Origin: Larimichthys crocea
Taxonomy: Eukaryota; Chordata; Actinopteri; Sciaenidae
DNA length: 64,000 bases
Assembly (NCBI RefSeq): GCF_000972845.2
Contig: NC_040018.1
Span: 6,542,103-6,606,102, forward strand
Direction of reading: 5' to 3'
Positions within the stretch are counted from its first letter, which is position 1; every line of letters begins with the position of its first letter. This document shows positions 1-14,250 of the stretch, piece by piece. Both the position numbers and the translations under genes were made by a program. The notes beneath the pieces were generated by a model, which saw only the letters and a program-made list of their open reading frames with translations, ran no database searches and was not told the origin of the DNA.

Positions 1-2339
1 CAACAGCAGCGGTGGATTTTTCGGACATTTTCAGGGATCTAATAAACATCTGGATCCGGAGTCACGAGTACATGGGGGCTTCTTTCTAAATCACGCTGGG
101 ATAAATCTGACACAGTTTGTACCTCCACAGGGGTTAAGAAACAAGACCAGAATGCAGCGATACTGTGTGACCTCTCCGGTGACATTTTTCCACGTGGATG
201 AGAGTCTCCTTTTCACAATCTCAGTGTACAGCTGTGCTCAGGTTGACTACAAGAGATCACACTCGGTTTATCTAATGATGTGGAAGCAGCAGAGTCAGAT
301 TGAGGGAAATAAATTAAAAAATAACACTTGACTTCATTAAATAAATCCTGGAATTAGTGCACCCCACAGACGGGTGATAAGAAGCCGTGTCAACGATGCC
401 TGGAGTGAAGATTTTCTCTAATTTCACAGCAGGTGTTTGACAGCTAATTGGAAACACCTGCTTTGATATTCCAGACAAGTGCAAGTGCAACAATGACTCC
501 TCTGCCATGCCTGATTTATAGTTGATTTAATCTTTAATGAAGGACTCCGCTGCAAGAATCGCCGGTTTTGTGTTTGTGCGCTTATCTGTAAAGATCAATT
601 TAGATGCCTGAGAGTCTTGATGACCGGCCCAGTCGATAGTTTGCTGGTCCAGGAGCTAAGACTCAGCAGCTTTAGATGCTCCTGTCAGTTCTGATCAGTC
701 CGATGGAGCAGAACGCAGGCGAACAGGGCAGCAACATGCCACAAGGGTTACTGCAGTATCAGGAAAACCAATATCTGTCTTTGCTAAGTCTCAGCCTGAG
801 CATATATTTCTGCTCTCCTGGGAAACCCTTTTAACTCGACTTTGGGTTATATTCACGTAATATCAGCTCAGGTTGTGCTCTGCTATGGGTTCAAAAAGCT
901 ATATGATAGTCTTTAACAAGTCTAAGCCTGTCTGTTCTACCATTTTTCCTTGACCTTGATGGAAAACATTATTAGGTCAAGGAATGATGTGAAGAATTCA
1001 TAAGGACTCAGCCGTGGATATTGGCCTGCACTTGAATGTAATTTGACATGCGTGTTGGTCTGCTGCAGTGAAACTACACTGTTCTAAAGCTGGACCACAT
1101 TAAGTCGTGTCGTTTCAGACTATACACACCTGGACCTGTGCAAAAGATGGCAAATGCTTAATATCCAACAGTAACTACCTGATGATTTCTTGTTGGTTGT
1201 GTCGTATTGATGGTTTGTTTTCATGGTTGAACTTTTGTTGCAAGGGATGACAGTGGGATATTACCTCCTTTGCATTCATCAAAGATAGTCCAGTGTACCG
1301 TATGCTAAAGGGGACATGTGCGACTGCAACGTTAGACTCCACAGATATGTTAGCAGCTCTGTCTCATAAGCGGCCAAGTAAATGTTATATATATTTCCTA
1401 ATCACAAATTCACCAGGGAGAAGTGTTGGAGTCAGTGTTTCTTCCAACCCTCTTTCTGTCTCCCCTCGTGCCTTAAATTGGAAGACTATTAAATATAATA
1501 CATCCATGATTTTGTAAGATAAGACAGCTCTAATATGTAAGATAGCACCTCTGATGGAGCCGGGGTACCAGTTCCCCTTGCTTCCAGTCTTTGTGAGCTA
1601 ATACTCGCAGCTGCTATGAAACTGATCTTTTCCCCAAACTCCTCATAATAAATCATGTTTCCCAAAATAATGGTCGTAAGTATTGACTCTAACTTCAGGG
1701 AAGCAGAGTTAGTTATATAAAAGATATATTTGTTTCCAAAACGTGGGTCCAAATCATCTTCATGAAGAAAAAATATAAAAACTATTCACATCTTGCTGAG
1801 TTTCTCCATTTGTTCCATCGACTCAGTGGCAGTGTTTAACAGTGTTTATACAATCTGGGATGTTCTTCTATTCTGGCAAAGTGAAGCAGCACTCAGATGC
1901 TCCATGTGCTGTGCAGAGTTTGAGGCGATCTGTCTTTGTTACCATTATTTCACATGGTAACATGTTGGCAGTGAGCCAGCCTATCGCAGAGCCTCTGGAG
2001 AACAGCGTGGGAGCTCTGCCTTTACTCAATAACAGCAGAGACGTGCACACTCCACTGACCTTGAGAAAACGAGTGTATTTTTCTCTCCTCTTCTCTCTTT
2101 TATTCGACTTGTATCCACGTTATCTCTGCACATTTACATGCACGGTCCCGCTCGTTTGCTTTCATTTTAAACAGGGTCCTGACTTCCCTCTATGGGAATA
2201 AAATTGGAAAGTCAAAGTGTATTTTAGTCAGCAGGAATTGACCATTCACTAAGTCCCAGTCATAGCTTATCACCATTAACCAGGTATAGCAGGTTTGTCG
2301 AGGATTTGGTACCAACACGCTTAAAGCAACGTTGTATTT
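1..2339. other. Gene-free stretch
   Basis: No open frame over about 120 codons, no splice-bounded recognisable peptide and no transposon seen. Confidence 0.5.
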
Positions 2340-2890
2340 TTGTGATTTAGCACCTGCAATACTACGGTCACAAATATGGACAGCTGTACACGTGTTATTT
2401 GTTATGATTATATTAGACGACAGTCAGATTTACTCTTACTCTGTCAACGTCTTTTTGAGCCCAGTGACTAGCCCAGCTATAGTTCAACTCTGACGACACC
2501 TCTGCTCCCCACCAGCAATCAGTGCATCTGCTTCTTCCCGGTGGTCCAAAACACTTCCCAGGTGCTCTCAGCTCACAACCTGGCTATCAGACTGAGCTAA
2601 CAGCAGCTACAGTTGGCAGTTTACTTCACTGTCCATCATAAACTCTGTAAATCACAGAGAGTTGAAGCGGAGCAGCCGGAGGACATCAGAGGGAAAACCA
2701 GAAAACATTTCCTCCATTAAATATGATCCAGTTTCACCAAAATCAGTGAAATAGCTGGTGGTGTGAGACTAAGTGCCGTAGAGCGTTACGTAGAACATCC
2801 AACTAAATTATTTATATCCATATGGGGGTGACAAACCAGGAGTCGTTTCAGGCTGAAATTGATGTGGATTGATCAGTAGCAGTTATATTA
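2340..2890. repeat. Interspersed repeat copy A
   Basis: Shares AGCTGTACACGTGT, GGTGCTCT, GAGCTAACAGCAGCTACAGTT and AGTTTACTT blocks in the same order with 12230-12670. Family not named. Confidence 0.5.
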
Positions 2891-3302
2891 GAAAACTATT
2901 TACAGAACAGCTTGAGAACTATTAGTCTATATAATATTGACACATTTTGCTTTTTTAATACTTGTACTTGTAAAGTAGCCTACATTATCCGTACCAGGAG
3001 GTCATTTCAGCTGCAGTTGTCGAAGAAGAAGGTACACACACACAGAAGGAGAGAGTATCCATGTTGTACATTTTCCTTAAGTCTGGCTGAAGTGATATAA
3101 AAAGTCACATCTCTCACAGCAGCAGCAGCAGCAGCTCCACGGCTCTGATGTTCACTGCTAGTTACAGGTGACTTTAGAAAAAATCTCCTTCTGGGCGGAG
3201 TTTCATTTCTCCAAATCATCTGTTTGTCAGTGCATATCTGCTTGTAAAAGTTCAACATATTCTTTGAAAATACCATCAATAAAGTATAAAAATAAACCTT
3301 TG

Positions 3303-3384
3303 TGTTGATGGTTGAGGTAACTTATATATTTCCATAGTAAACATGTTGATGGTTGAGGTAACTTATATATTTCCATAGTAAACA
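3303..3384. repeat. Perfect tandem duplication of a 41-bp unit
   Basis: TGTTGATGGTTGAGGTAACT... occurs twice back to back with no difference, followed by a (GAAA)n run at 3402-3431. Confidence 0.95.
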
Positions 3385-5859
3385 TCTCAATGTTATGGTA
3401 GACAGGAAAGAAAGAAAGAAAGAAAGAAAGACTTCTTATAATATCGCACTAAAATACTGTGACTATATTGCAATACATAGTAAAAAATACTGCTACTTCA
3501 TTTCAGCATCTTAGATAATGAACTGGTGCTAATATTTTATATACAAATGGAAATTCAGGACCTTTTTTAAAGTTTCAAAGTTACTCACAGAGCTTACATT
3601 AGCATAAAAAAGCTTCAAAAGTACAGTTAATAAGACAATATTATTCATCTAAGCAAAATTTATGATACCCAACTAAATTTAAGGAGCTGCTTTTTCGAGA
3701 AATCGAGGACCTCACTCGATATTTTAAATAAATCTGCTAATGTAATATAAACTGTAAATAGAGCGACTGGAAAACACAAAATGTGTAGCAACAGTATCTA
3801 ACGGGAGGTGGCGGGTCTTAGCCAAGGGTCAGTCCACGCATTGGAAATCCATCTCATTAGCTTTGAACAATACTCGATAGTATAGTTACTGATTATCCAG
3901 TTGTCACAAATTGAAGCAAATGTGATAAAGTGTGATGCACTGCAGGCAGATGATGGGTTTTGGCTTTTTAAGGAGAGAGGGAGATGACACAAGAGGAGCC
4001 GTGGTGTTACAGTTTGTTGATGTTCATTATCGCTTGCAGCTAGTGGTAATCATTCAGACTATCATTCACACAGCCCTTGGGGACATCTGTTAAGTGTGTT
4101 GGGGCATAATTGTCTCACATGGGACAAAACATCCTATCCTGTTTACATCTGACTGTATCTATTTTTAATAACTTTGTGTGTATTACATTGCACAATGCTT
4201 TTAGCCAAATCGTTGTTGCTGCAGACATTCATATATTTCCAAACAGCTCAGCTATTAACAGCACTCTTGTAAGCTAATCACTTCCCTATAGTGTCAACAA
4301 TGTGCAACACTACCTCTCATTAGCCTAGAAATTGATCCGCTGACGTCAACAAACGACCAGCAACCACTACAACACAAGTCCAAAGCTTGCGGTCCTACGC
4401 TATATGTTATTTATAGCTTGCCAAATGACCTCACGGCTAATGTTATCTATGATAAAATGCCGTTAACGACGTAAAGTTGGTTGGCTGTGGCTCGGCTGCA
4501 TTGCATGAGTCTGGTGTTGGTTGCTTCATGGTGTTGGTCACTCGGGTGATTTGCAAATGGCAAGCATTCAGTGTTCAATCTCTTAGCCATACCCAGATTG
4601 ATGCTTGCTTGTGCCTATGTGCCTACTGTGTGAGCAACAGCCAAAGGTTTCTTCATTAAGAACTGTCGTCTGGATGTTTTAGAGACTCTAAAAAGCCTTA
4701 ACAGGTGAATTCTGTTTAATTTTGTGCATTTGTGCACATGCTGAGACATTAAATTTTAAAATGCATGTTGGACTTCTTCATTAAACTTTGTACAACAACT
4801 CACATTTTGTTAAAATCCACTATGTGTTAAACTACTGTACCAAAGTGGCTCATTGCTAACAGCGGGTATTAATAGCTCTTAATTCCCTTATGTCTTGTCA
4901 CATTGCAACTATTTCTTGCTCCAGAGGGAACTGGCTGTTGCAGAGAGTGTCGTACTAAATGTAGCCGGATATAAGCTGCCCTTTATTATCTCAAGTGATT
5001 AACAAATTTACAAGTAGAACCCTGTCACACATGCTTCTGGTCAAAAAAAAGATTTGTTTTCCGTGAATCACATACCGTTAGGTAGCAGTAAACAGGATGA
5101 CTAATCCACAGTCACACGGCTTTACACCAGTTGAATATGTAAAAATGTAGCATGAATTATTGATGAGTAGTGTCACTGTCAGTAAAATCAAAGAAGCGCT
5201 ACCACATACGTGTAGATCATTCTCTCAGCAGGCTACACCTGTCAAACAGCTCCGGTGCCAGGGCCTTGTTATGGTTTACTGATTGGGACCTCGTCTTCCA
5301 ACAGTATGTTCAGGCTAAGATGACCCTGTGCACAAAATTTCGTGTCAGAGCAGGCGATTAAATAAGTGATATATTCTCGCCATGTCACGCCGAGAGACAT
5401 CTCTTGCCTTCTTTCACGATGTGTGAGAGGAAAAGTGACAGTTCCTTGGTTTTACAGTTCCACCTTGCAACATAACAGTCGATGACATCGACCTGAGTCG
5501 TTTCGCCATGTCTAAAGTTGTCCATGGACGAGTGGTCAAAGTTAGTCAATGGAAGTTATCATGGAAGACAAAGAAAATTCCGTTGACTTGATGTCCTACG
5601 TCTGCCAGGTCCGGCAGATATCACGTCGTCTCAAAGCAGCATGAAGCCTAAGATGTGTTTCCCAAAGGTACAAGGTGCCCTTTGAATATGGCAGATCCAG
5701 AAGGTGGCAATGGCCACAAAGGTCATCGCCAGCATGTCATTCAATGGTTACTTTCTTGCCAAGTATACAATGTTTTGTGCTAGTCCCCATTTCTCTGAAT
5801 CTATACAATGGAGGTGCAAAGTTAGCACGACCAATAGAATCCCAATGGCCACGTCAATA

Positions 5860-6250
5860 GGGGATGCACCAGGTTGAAATATATTGGATTCTTCTTTTAA
5901 GCCTCAGCCTAACAGCAGAAGCATCCTGTGGAGACAACACGACTGGTCTATTTTTGATGGAAGCCACAAAAAGCCACATCAAGAAGCACAGAGCAGATCG
6001 AAGTGGAAGTAAGACGGACACAGAAACAGCACAGAACAGAACAAACCACCCTGTGCTGACTCTGAATCGTAGAAACCACAACAAAAAGGAAACAATGTAA
6101 CTATGTAACCTATTTATTCAGGCATAGATTTAAAGACACAACAAAATCAGGTGGGCAAAATGCTTCTGGTGCACGTTAGATGGTTCAAAACAGCGTTGTC
6201 ATCGAGTCTTGCCCGGTGGAATCAAGGTTTGTCAACAGTATATTTAATGC
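5860..6250 (-). repeat. Interspersed repeat with spurious open frames, minus copy
   Basis: The minus strand encodes RSALCFLMWLFVASIKNR, close to RSALFCLTWLVVVSVKNR at 14100-14160 on the plus strand. Shared nucleotide words CGATCTGCTCTGT and GCCCGGTGG show a repeat, not a gene family. Confidence 0.5.
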
Positions 6251-7299
6251 ATGCTATATGACTGACACCTCGAGGTAAACTATTGTACTATATAGCTCTT
6301 TTTGAGAAAAATAATTATCCATGAAGACGAATATCTCGATTAAGTTTATGGACTGTGTTTCTGTCAGCTTTGAGCAGATGCAGAAAGATCCAGTTCTCTG
6401 CGTTCCTGAATGTTTGTCGCAGTTTTGATCCAGCACGAGGAAATCTATGTGGACTTCAACGGACATTCATTGAAATAAGACGAATACAAGAAAAATGAAA
6501 CAATGCTCTGAGGCTGTACTGTATAGTCAAATTTAATTCAAGCACCAAATAATAACAGAAGTTATCCCATGGCTCTTCCAACAGTCGGTCCTGAATAAAT
6601 ACCTGATAGCATTTTCATGCACTGTATTTTATTGTATTCTCCTCTATTCTTAATGTATTCATACTCATTCCTTTCCATCTGCAGGAGCTTTGACACCTAC
6701 ATCTGATAAAACCCGCTGCAGTCTGCGTTTAAAGTGCTCCTTTTTAAATAATTTTTCATGCATATCATTATGTTTTATGAAACAGTCTTTTTTCAGTCGT
6801 TTAGAGTGGCTCCAGGCCACGAAACCCTCGTGCCACCTGCATCTTCTCTAACCTGGATGTGATGTGAGAGCATCTATCGGTCTGTAAGGGGATAAAGTTC
6901 CTGCTGCCTTTCCATCTCCCCCCCCATCTCCCTGATCATCCGGGGAGAAACAACACAAGTTGGCTTGACAAGGAACCCCAGGGAAATATCAGGATCCAAC
7001 CTGTAAAGGAAAAAAAAAGTCTGAGTGATGAAAATAGAGAGGGGGAGAAAGACAAGATGAGAAGCGAGACAGAAGATAAGAGGACGAAAGCGAGGTTCAA
7101 GGAAGAATGAGGGAGTACAGGGAAAGAGGGAGGGGAGGAGGACTAGAAGAAGGGTAGGAGGAGGGGAAGGAGGAGAGGTGAGCGGTGATGGTGAAGCAGA
7201 GAAATTGCATTTTGATGGAGGCAAATTGAATCAGCTCTGCAATGGAGGCCTCAAGGCAGAAAGACAGATTGAGACGGTCATGTCAGCAGAGATTACTGC

Positions 7300-7303
<4 letters not shown>

Positions 7304-7359
<56 letters not shown>
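7304..7359 (+). repeat. (TG)n microsatellite
   Basis: About 28 uninterrupted dinucleotide units. Open frames of Cys-Val here are artefacts. Confidence 0.97.
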
Positions 7360-7360
<1 letters not shown>

Positions 7361-7799
7361 TGATTACCTGCCGTCACCATCTTTGAGGCTCACACAGAAA
7401 TATTTGCGCTCAGACTATGACAGCCACCAATCTATAAGATGAAGGGACAGACACATGCACACACACACAAAAGTTTATTGTCTGGATTTTCGGCTGAAAT
7501 GCCGTCAACATGTGCTAACAGGATTATGTCGACGAGTGGAAACATGGAGCCAACATGTGAGCACTCACAACTCTGAATCTTACAGAGTCAAAGTCAGAAA
7601 TTCAAAGTAGCAGAGCTCACAAGATCATGAGAGAATCCATCTTACCAGGCTGCCACATCGCCTCCCAGCTAATCTAAAAATCGGATCATCTGCAGACCAG
7701 AGGCGGGCTGAATGACGCCTGTGTCCCTAAACAAGCCATCTGTAAGGACACCTACCTGTCAATCAAAGCGTCCACGCTCTTAATCCTGCTTAACTTTAA

Positions 7800-8160
7800 G
7801 CCTTAATATAACAGGTGAGTTGTATATAAATTCACCCTCAGTACAGTTGTCATGAACGGGGAAATTAGCTACAGAGACCAAAACTGTTTTTGTACCAGGC
7901 TGTAAACATGTTTATTTCTGCTGTGAAGTTGGACATTTGGACATGGGGACTTATGGAGACTGACTCACTTCTGGATCCAGCCTCAAGTGGACATTCAAGG
8001 AATTGCAGTTTTTGGCACTTCCCCATTGACTTCACTCCCCAGCCACGGAGGCTGAAGCTTGGTTCAGATAAAGATGGCAAGGCGAAAGAGACAAGTCAGC
8101 CAATATGACAGCGGGCAGAGCCACCGATTATGAGCTTCAAAACACTTCAGGACTCTGTCC
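7800..8160 (+). repeat. Teleost repeat (CAGGCTGTAAACATGTTTAT family)
   Basis: GAGACCAAAACTG, CAGGCTGTAAACATGTTTAT, CTGCTGTGAAGTTGGACATT, CAGCCTCAAGTGGACATTC and TGCAGTTTTTGGCACTTCC. The most complete copy here; other pieces at 12060, 15775, 21795 and 29385. Confidence 0.65.
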
Positions 8161-9039
8161 AATCTTTGTCAGTTCTTCTGTCAGTGGTCTGAACACACCG
8201 CTTACTGACCAATCAGAGGATCTACTGGCAGCTACAGGTACGTTTACCACCTTCAATGTGGAGAACGAGTGAGTAACACAATTGCATCAATTATATTACG
8301 GATTAAATCAGATCATAGTGTGCAAAATGTCTGTCAAAATAAACTATTTGGTATATTTGGAAGAAGCAAAAACCCACTAGTAAACTCAGGAATAGTAAAT
8401 GATGTGGTAGACCACAATGAACGACTGAACAATACATTTATTCCATTTTCATTTTTATGTCAAACTGACCAGAACAACTCTCCTGAATGGAGGCATTAAA
8501 ATAAAGATCAACCTGTTCCAGACTGAGGGAAATGTGGAGAAACTAAAATTGCTGTTTTTATGTAGGTTGTGTGGACCTGTGTATAAAATAAATGTCATTT
8601 TAATCTTTAGTCCATCACTTTTCAGGAAGGCCTTTGAAAGATTAATTATTCACCACACACAATTGCATATGGAGGTGTTTGGTCTTCTTGTTACATCCTC
8701 TAAGAAACATGAACTTGGAGAATGACACAATGGTGACTCTACCTGGCTCTCTCTAGATCTGTATTTGGACAGCCTCTTTCTTTTTATAGATGTTGAAGCG
8801 TCTATAACCAAGGCACGGATGAGTTGCCAGTCATTCTGATTTAATACTCCTCCTCTATATGCCCCTTTTGGTTGGGATGTGCGGATCCCATGTAAATGGG
8901 ATGTAAAGATCGGACATATTGTATCCCGTATTGATTAAGAGACAACTCTGTATCATGCAGGACGAGAGGCAACCCCCGCTGTGGCTGTAGCTACAGGCAT
9001 GTTTTTCTATAGATAAAGATATTTCTAGGGTATTTTCTG

Positions 9040-9175
9040 CTTTATTAGATAGTGACATTTGATAGATGACAGGAAAAACAGCAGAGAGAGAGAGAGACAT
9101 GTAGCAAAGGGGCCAGGCTGGAAAGGAACATGGGCTGCTGCAGTAAGAACGCATGGCCCTCATAGACACAACAGA
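9040..9175 (+). repeat. Teleost repeat with GA run and GGCCAGGCTGGAA word
   Basis: TTTGATAGATGACAGGAAAA, (GA)n, GACATGTAGCAAAGG, then GGGCTGCTGCAGTAAGAAC: a common dispersed element, much decayed. Confidence 0.45.
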
Positions 9176-11029
9176 ACACAGCAGAACTGCGATCTGAAAG
9201 CCATTATTTCCAGTGGCTTGCACAGCACCCCAGCAGTTCCTCGCTGCATGTCAATTCAGCTTGCACAGCCAATAGAAACAAGGCAGCGAGCCAGGCACAG
9301 AAGGCAAAATGAAGGAAAAACTGATATTATGGGTTTGTGACGCAACCTTGGGAGGAAAGCACCGACTCAAACCGAGCATATCTGGTGTATTTCAACAGGT
9401 AGCTTGAAGATAGTCAATATATGTCTAAAGCTTGTGCTTCCACCTAAATAGCCCCACACACCTTACTAACTACGGTGCATTGAACTGATTGATTGAGGAG
9501 TATTTCTACATTGAAATAAGAGCAAAGGATGGCACTGAAGGCTTTTTCTTGATGGAATATGATTGGTTTAAGTTCGCCCATGATGGATGGGGATAGACAG
9601 ATGGCTCATCCAATCATCTGGTCAGTATTTTTACAGTTTCTACTGACTTCTCTTCTACTTTCCACCTTGTCTATTACTTGACACATCTCTCAAGAAAGTG
9701 TGCACTGGTAAATATATGCCCACGTGATCAGCTCTTAATTTACACATTTAGGGTTTAAAACACCACATGAGGTATACTGCTGCTGCTGCTCTCATTTATA
9801 GTTCACATGTGCTCCACTTCTTCTGTCACATATCGCCTCTGTTGCACCTCCAGGCTGTTTGAATTTCAAGTCATGTTTACTTGTGGAACAGGTTGCTTCA
9901 CACAAAGACGTAAAGGTATATCAAGTTGCGCATGGAACGACTGACTTAATCTCACAGTGCATTCACCTTTGTGTCATGTTATGTCACTCTCCTCCTATTC
10001 TGGAGCTTAGCTGTTATTCTACTCCTACTGTACTCCTTAATTTAATCTTCACCTTCATACACCATTCTTCCTTCTTTTGGGTTCCCAAGCCTCGCAGCCT
10101 AATTTATGAAGCTGACGATATTTTCCCGTCATTTTGTGATGGTGCCTACTTTCCTTAACATAATGTTATAATGCTTTGGCTACTGGGGCAAGCAGTAATG
10201 TGTGTCAGCTCGCCAATAACAATACTTTTTTTTGGTGCTGAAACCAAGTTCAGGTTTGTTTTCCATTGCTAAAATCTAAAGTTACTGTGCTGGGCTCCAT
10301 AGTTTCAGTGACAATATAAATCAAAACCTACGCCATTGGTGTATAGACTCCAGCTCTGGTTCTCACTGATACCAAAGTTGACCTTTGTGTTTTTTTAGCC
10401 TTCCTTAACTGACAGTACAGAAAATGGTGTTGTCTGTGTGAGCGAGAGCGAGCCCAGACAGCCAGGAACTCTTGTTGTATTTCTAGTTTTGTTAGCAGGC
10501 GGGGGTTTAGGTTTCTGTTTTTTTTCCCCCTTTTAGAGAGCTCCAGCTTTCCAGGTAGTTGTGTTGTTATTTGTCAAATGCCTGGAAATGTCCACCACAG
10601 GGATGTTCTTCATACGTCCATTAGTTCTGAGAGGCCATCACACTAACATCTGTTGTTCTGTCTGCCAGAGCCAAATATAAGCACTGAAATAGCAGAGTCT
10701 GGTCAGAATAATGGACTAAATAGTTTCCATCACTTCCCTACACATAGATGATGGCAGAAATTATACTGAACATGTCGGCGTGTCTGATAAACATCTTGTC
10801 TAATGTTAAACTACTTTAAAAATTAAGTCGGTTTTAAGACACATGTGGAGGATTATTTAAAAACTGTATGTTGGAGGTAATGTTGGTCATCAGGAGATGA
10901 ATGACAAATCAAAAGAGCAGGCAGAGGAGCTTGGGAAGTCATGTCAGACCACAGTAACTCCTCTGCCAGAGAACATACCAGAAAAAAAATATCTCCTGGT
11001 GGTAGCTAAGGAAGATACTTGAAGAGCAG

Positions 11030-12060
11030 GCATGTGCCCCGAACATTGTGATAACATTTCCGATGAGGAATACAGTCTGTTTCTGTCCAGCGCCTCTGAG
11101 GAAACAGATGAGGCAGCATCTGAAATTGTTAAGCTGATTATGGAAATCATAGATAGCACACCAAAGAAGTTTTCCGATGTGAAATTGCACAAATCATCCT
11201 GCTAGAAAATGCTGTGTAGTGAAGTGAAGTGAGTCTTCTTTGTCAACAAATCTGCCAAGGAGGCAAACCTCAGCTTTGGGGCAATACTCAGCACCTGCAC
11301 ATCACTTAAAGCTGTTAATTCAGGGGGTTGATAAACATGATCCAATGACCGGGAGATTAAAGTGCACAGATGAGGTGTGCTTTTACCAGAGAACTGCATG
11401 GAACAATTCCTTTAAGCACTATATCAAACCTGGCAAAGGACGCAGGGTGCCAGTCATGGTCCACATTCAAATACTTTGACAGAAGACGACTATTTTATGA
11501 AGCTCAATCAGGAGACATAACAGCATGAGAGGAAGAATTCATGTGAGCGTTGCTCTGAGGCAGATTGAGGGAGTAATTGTAAATCTGCCAGCAGTTACAG
11601 AGGGCCTTTCTGTAATAGACCCTGACTCTGACACCTGTATAAGTGTTTGAAGCGGGACCAGCTGCTATCACTGAAGATCCAGCTGCTAGATGATGAAACT
11701 GCTCAACACATCCAGTAATAGAGTGGAACAAACTGTGCTGCATGAATATGGCATCAGATCAGGTTGACCAGATTCAGAAAAATCTTAAGAATCTGTTGAG
11801 TAATCTGTCTGGTGATGGCATCAATAGCAGTGCCAACATATTGAGAGAGATGATCTTGGCGGGGATCACTGCAGTCAAGCCAAGAGGTACCCACATTAAA
11901 TGATACTATCAATGTAGTGCACAGGGAAATGTGCAAGAAGGGTGGTGGTATCAACCTGCAATAACTTGATCCACTGGTATACCAATGTGTCATTGAGACA
12001 CTAAATAGGCACCTTGTCACACCAGTCGAAAAAGGGGTTTTCACTACACCATGGCTAAGC
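11030..12060 (+). other. Discontinuous coding-like stretch, possible pseudogene fossil
   Basis: Several frames in the same direction look protein-like but are broken by stops: EEYSLFLSSASEETDEAASE (about 11062), RQIEGVIVNLPAVTEGLSV (about 11560) and DQVDQIQKNLKNLLSNLSGD (about 11760). I do not recognise the parent protein. It could be a decayed retrogene or transposon ORF. Confidence 0.25.
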
Positions 12061-12200
12061 AAGCGGCAACGTGGAGTGAAGCCAAAAAAACTGCAATATT
12101 TGGACCACCAAAAGCCCCCAACCTCACTGCAGAAATGAAGATGTTTACAGCCTGGGTTGGTGGGTAGCTGGCGGAGGCAGGGCTGCCGAGATGGAGGCGA
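12060..12200 (-). repeat. CAGGCTGTAAACATG family, partial minus copy
   Basis: AATGAAGATGTTTACAGCC and GGAGGCAGGGCTGCCGAGATGG match the family in reverse. Confidence 0.45.
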
Positions 12201-12229
12201 CCAGAGCCGTCATATTCATCTACCTTTAG

Positions 12230-12670
12230 CACCCACAATTTCAGAGTGGAATACCGCTGTCGTGAAATTGCACAGTTGTACACGTGTGTTTGTTCAAATA
12301 CTAGTGAGAAACTAATTTGCCACCACTGCTAAACATCAAGCAGCTGCAACAGCACAAGACAGCTAATATTACTAACTAGTCCAACAGCAAGAAGCCCAGA
12401 TTTACTCATGCACGGGGACCTCTTGCACGGTCTCGGGTTGGTTTACTCCATCATCCTCAATAGCTATGTCCAATATTGAAACACCTCTGGCTCCGGTCCC
12501 TGTCTGCATTGTCCCAGGCTTGAAATCCTCGTCTTCTTCCCTGTGGCCTAAAACACCTGTTGTACAAACACCAACACTCCCCTGGTGCTCTGAGTTAAGA
12601 GTCATCAGCTAACAGCAGCTACAGTTTACAGCAGTTTACTTCTAGCTTATTGCTGACACCATCATACCTT
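12230..12670. repeat. Interspersed repeat copy B
   Basis: Second copy of the element at 2340-2890, with CACAGTTGTACACGTGTG and AGCTAACAGCAGCTACAGTT and AGTTTACTTCTAGC. Different internal gaps. Confidence 0.5.
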
Positions 12671-14059
12671 AAAGTTTATCTGTATAACATTTGTTTACAT
12701 CAACACGTCCAAAAAGATTCTTTCCATGTAACTTGCAGTTGAGGAAAGCTTTGTTTCTGGCTCTGACTCATCTCCATCGCAGTGTCATCTGCATTTATCA
12801 CTATCAACAGCAACAACAAGCGGCGGTTTTGTTCTCTCTGCTGTGTGACTGAGCTCACTGTGCAGCTATATTTAGTTTACCAGCCTGCTCCATAAAAACA
12901 GACCTAATGATGAAACTAGGGCAGCCCGCAGTGACAGAGCCCCTTGCAACCTGAAGCAATGCTCTCTGAAGCTCTTGATGTTAATAATAACATAGAACTT
13001 AAAAAACGCAAAAAAAAAATTAATTTTCCAACAAAATATTCTGATGTGAAAGATAAATTAAGCACTCGAATCATTATTCCAGGGTATGTTGATAAGCAGA
13101 AGGATAATAAATAAGACTTAATCTTTTCTTAATTGAGTTTTCAGAAACGCGTGACAGATTGATGATTTATGGCTGCAGGAAGGCAACTGGTTAGTATGCA
13201 AACACAGCAGAGGCTCAGTCGTACAGGGTATGAAGCGCCTGGCTGCCATCTGTGTTTTGAAAATTGGGGAATAAAGTATGAGATATGGATCCAAGATAAA
13301 ATAAACCAATTTAATTTTAATATTAAAAATCTTCAAGATGGATAGTCATGAAAAATTAAATGCAACAAATCACCCGAGCAAATCAAAAGCAACTTTAACA
13401 TATTCAAATATTTAAAAAATTCAGGTAAGCGTGAGGCACGACTTCCTTCCACCGAGGTTGAGTTGGCGTCTGAAGACAGCGAGCGCTCGTGAATGGCTGT
13501 GATGAATAATTAACCAGAGGGAAATCGGGATCCCTTTAATGAAACCGGTCTGTTACATCACTGGCCATGGAGGAATACTCAATCATTTACCCATCTACTT
13601 ATATTTAAATTTGCACACGTTTCTGCAGAGACACGAAACCAAGCTGAGGAATAGGAAGTCTGTGAGCTCTATGTATGCATACACACACACCAGCATCACC
13701 GCTCAATCAACTAGCACCACATCATCCCGGTTCAACCAAGCCATATGAGCTCTCTGTACATTATTCCATAACTCTGTACTTTAGTTACTCTATGTCGTCA
13801 TTCAAATCAAAGAGTAATGTACAACTGAACTAAAAGTTGATCTCAAAATTAAAAGTGAACCAAATTCAAGCCAAACTGTGCAACTTTGCTACCTTAAATT
13901 TTAATGGCCTTCATTTTGATGCTACAATAACTCATAATTGGCTGAATGGTGTCTCATTTCAAAAAATGCTTTCTGGTTTTCCCTCAGATGTCCTCGAGCG
14001 GTTTATGTGCTTCTAGCATTAGTAAGTTTGTCTGGTTTTTTTTGTTGAGTGTCCTTGAA

Positions 14060-14250
14060 ATTAATTATCTATGGTGTTTTTCCATCTGATTTCCGGCCAG
14101 CTCGATCTGCTCTGTTCTGCTTGACGTGGCTGGTCGTGGTGTCCGTCAAAAATAGAACAGCCGCTTCTAGGACACTTCTGAAACTCGTGGCCAAGCTGTG
14201 CCCGGTGGGATTGAGGTGTTATACAAAAAGCAAGTGGAACTCACAGGTAG
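14060..14250 (+). repeat. Same repeat, plus copy
   Basis: CGATCTGCTCTGTTCTGCTTG, GTCCGTCAAAAATAGA and GTGCCCGGTGGGATTGAGGT correspond to the element at 5860-6250 in opposite orientation. Confidence 0.5.

Noticed and set aside
7178..7442. Cys-Val-rich open frames
   Set aside because: Translations of the (TG)n microsatellite; the same applies to frames at 17540-17722, 18480-18951 and 18995-19282.
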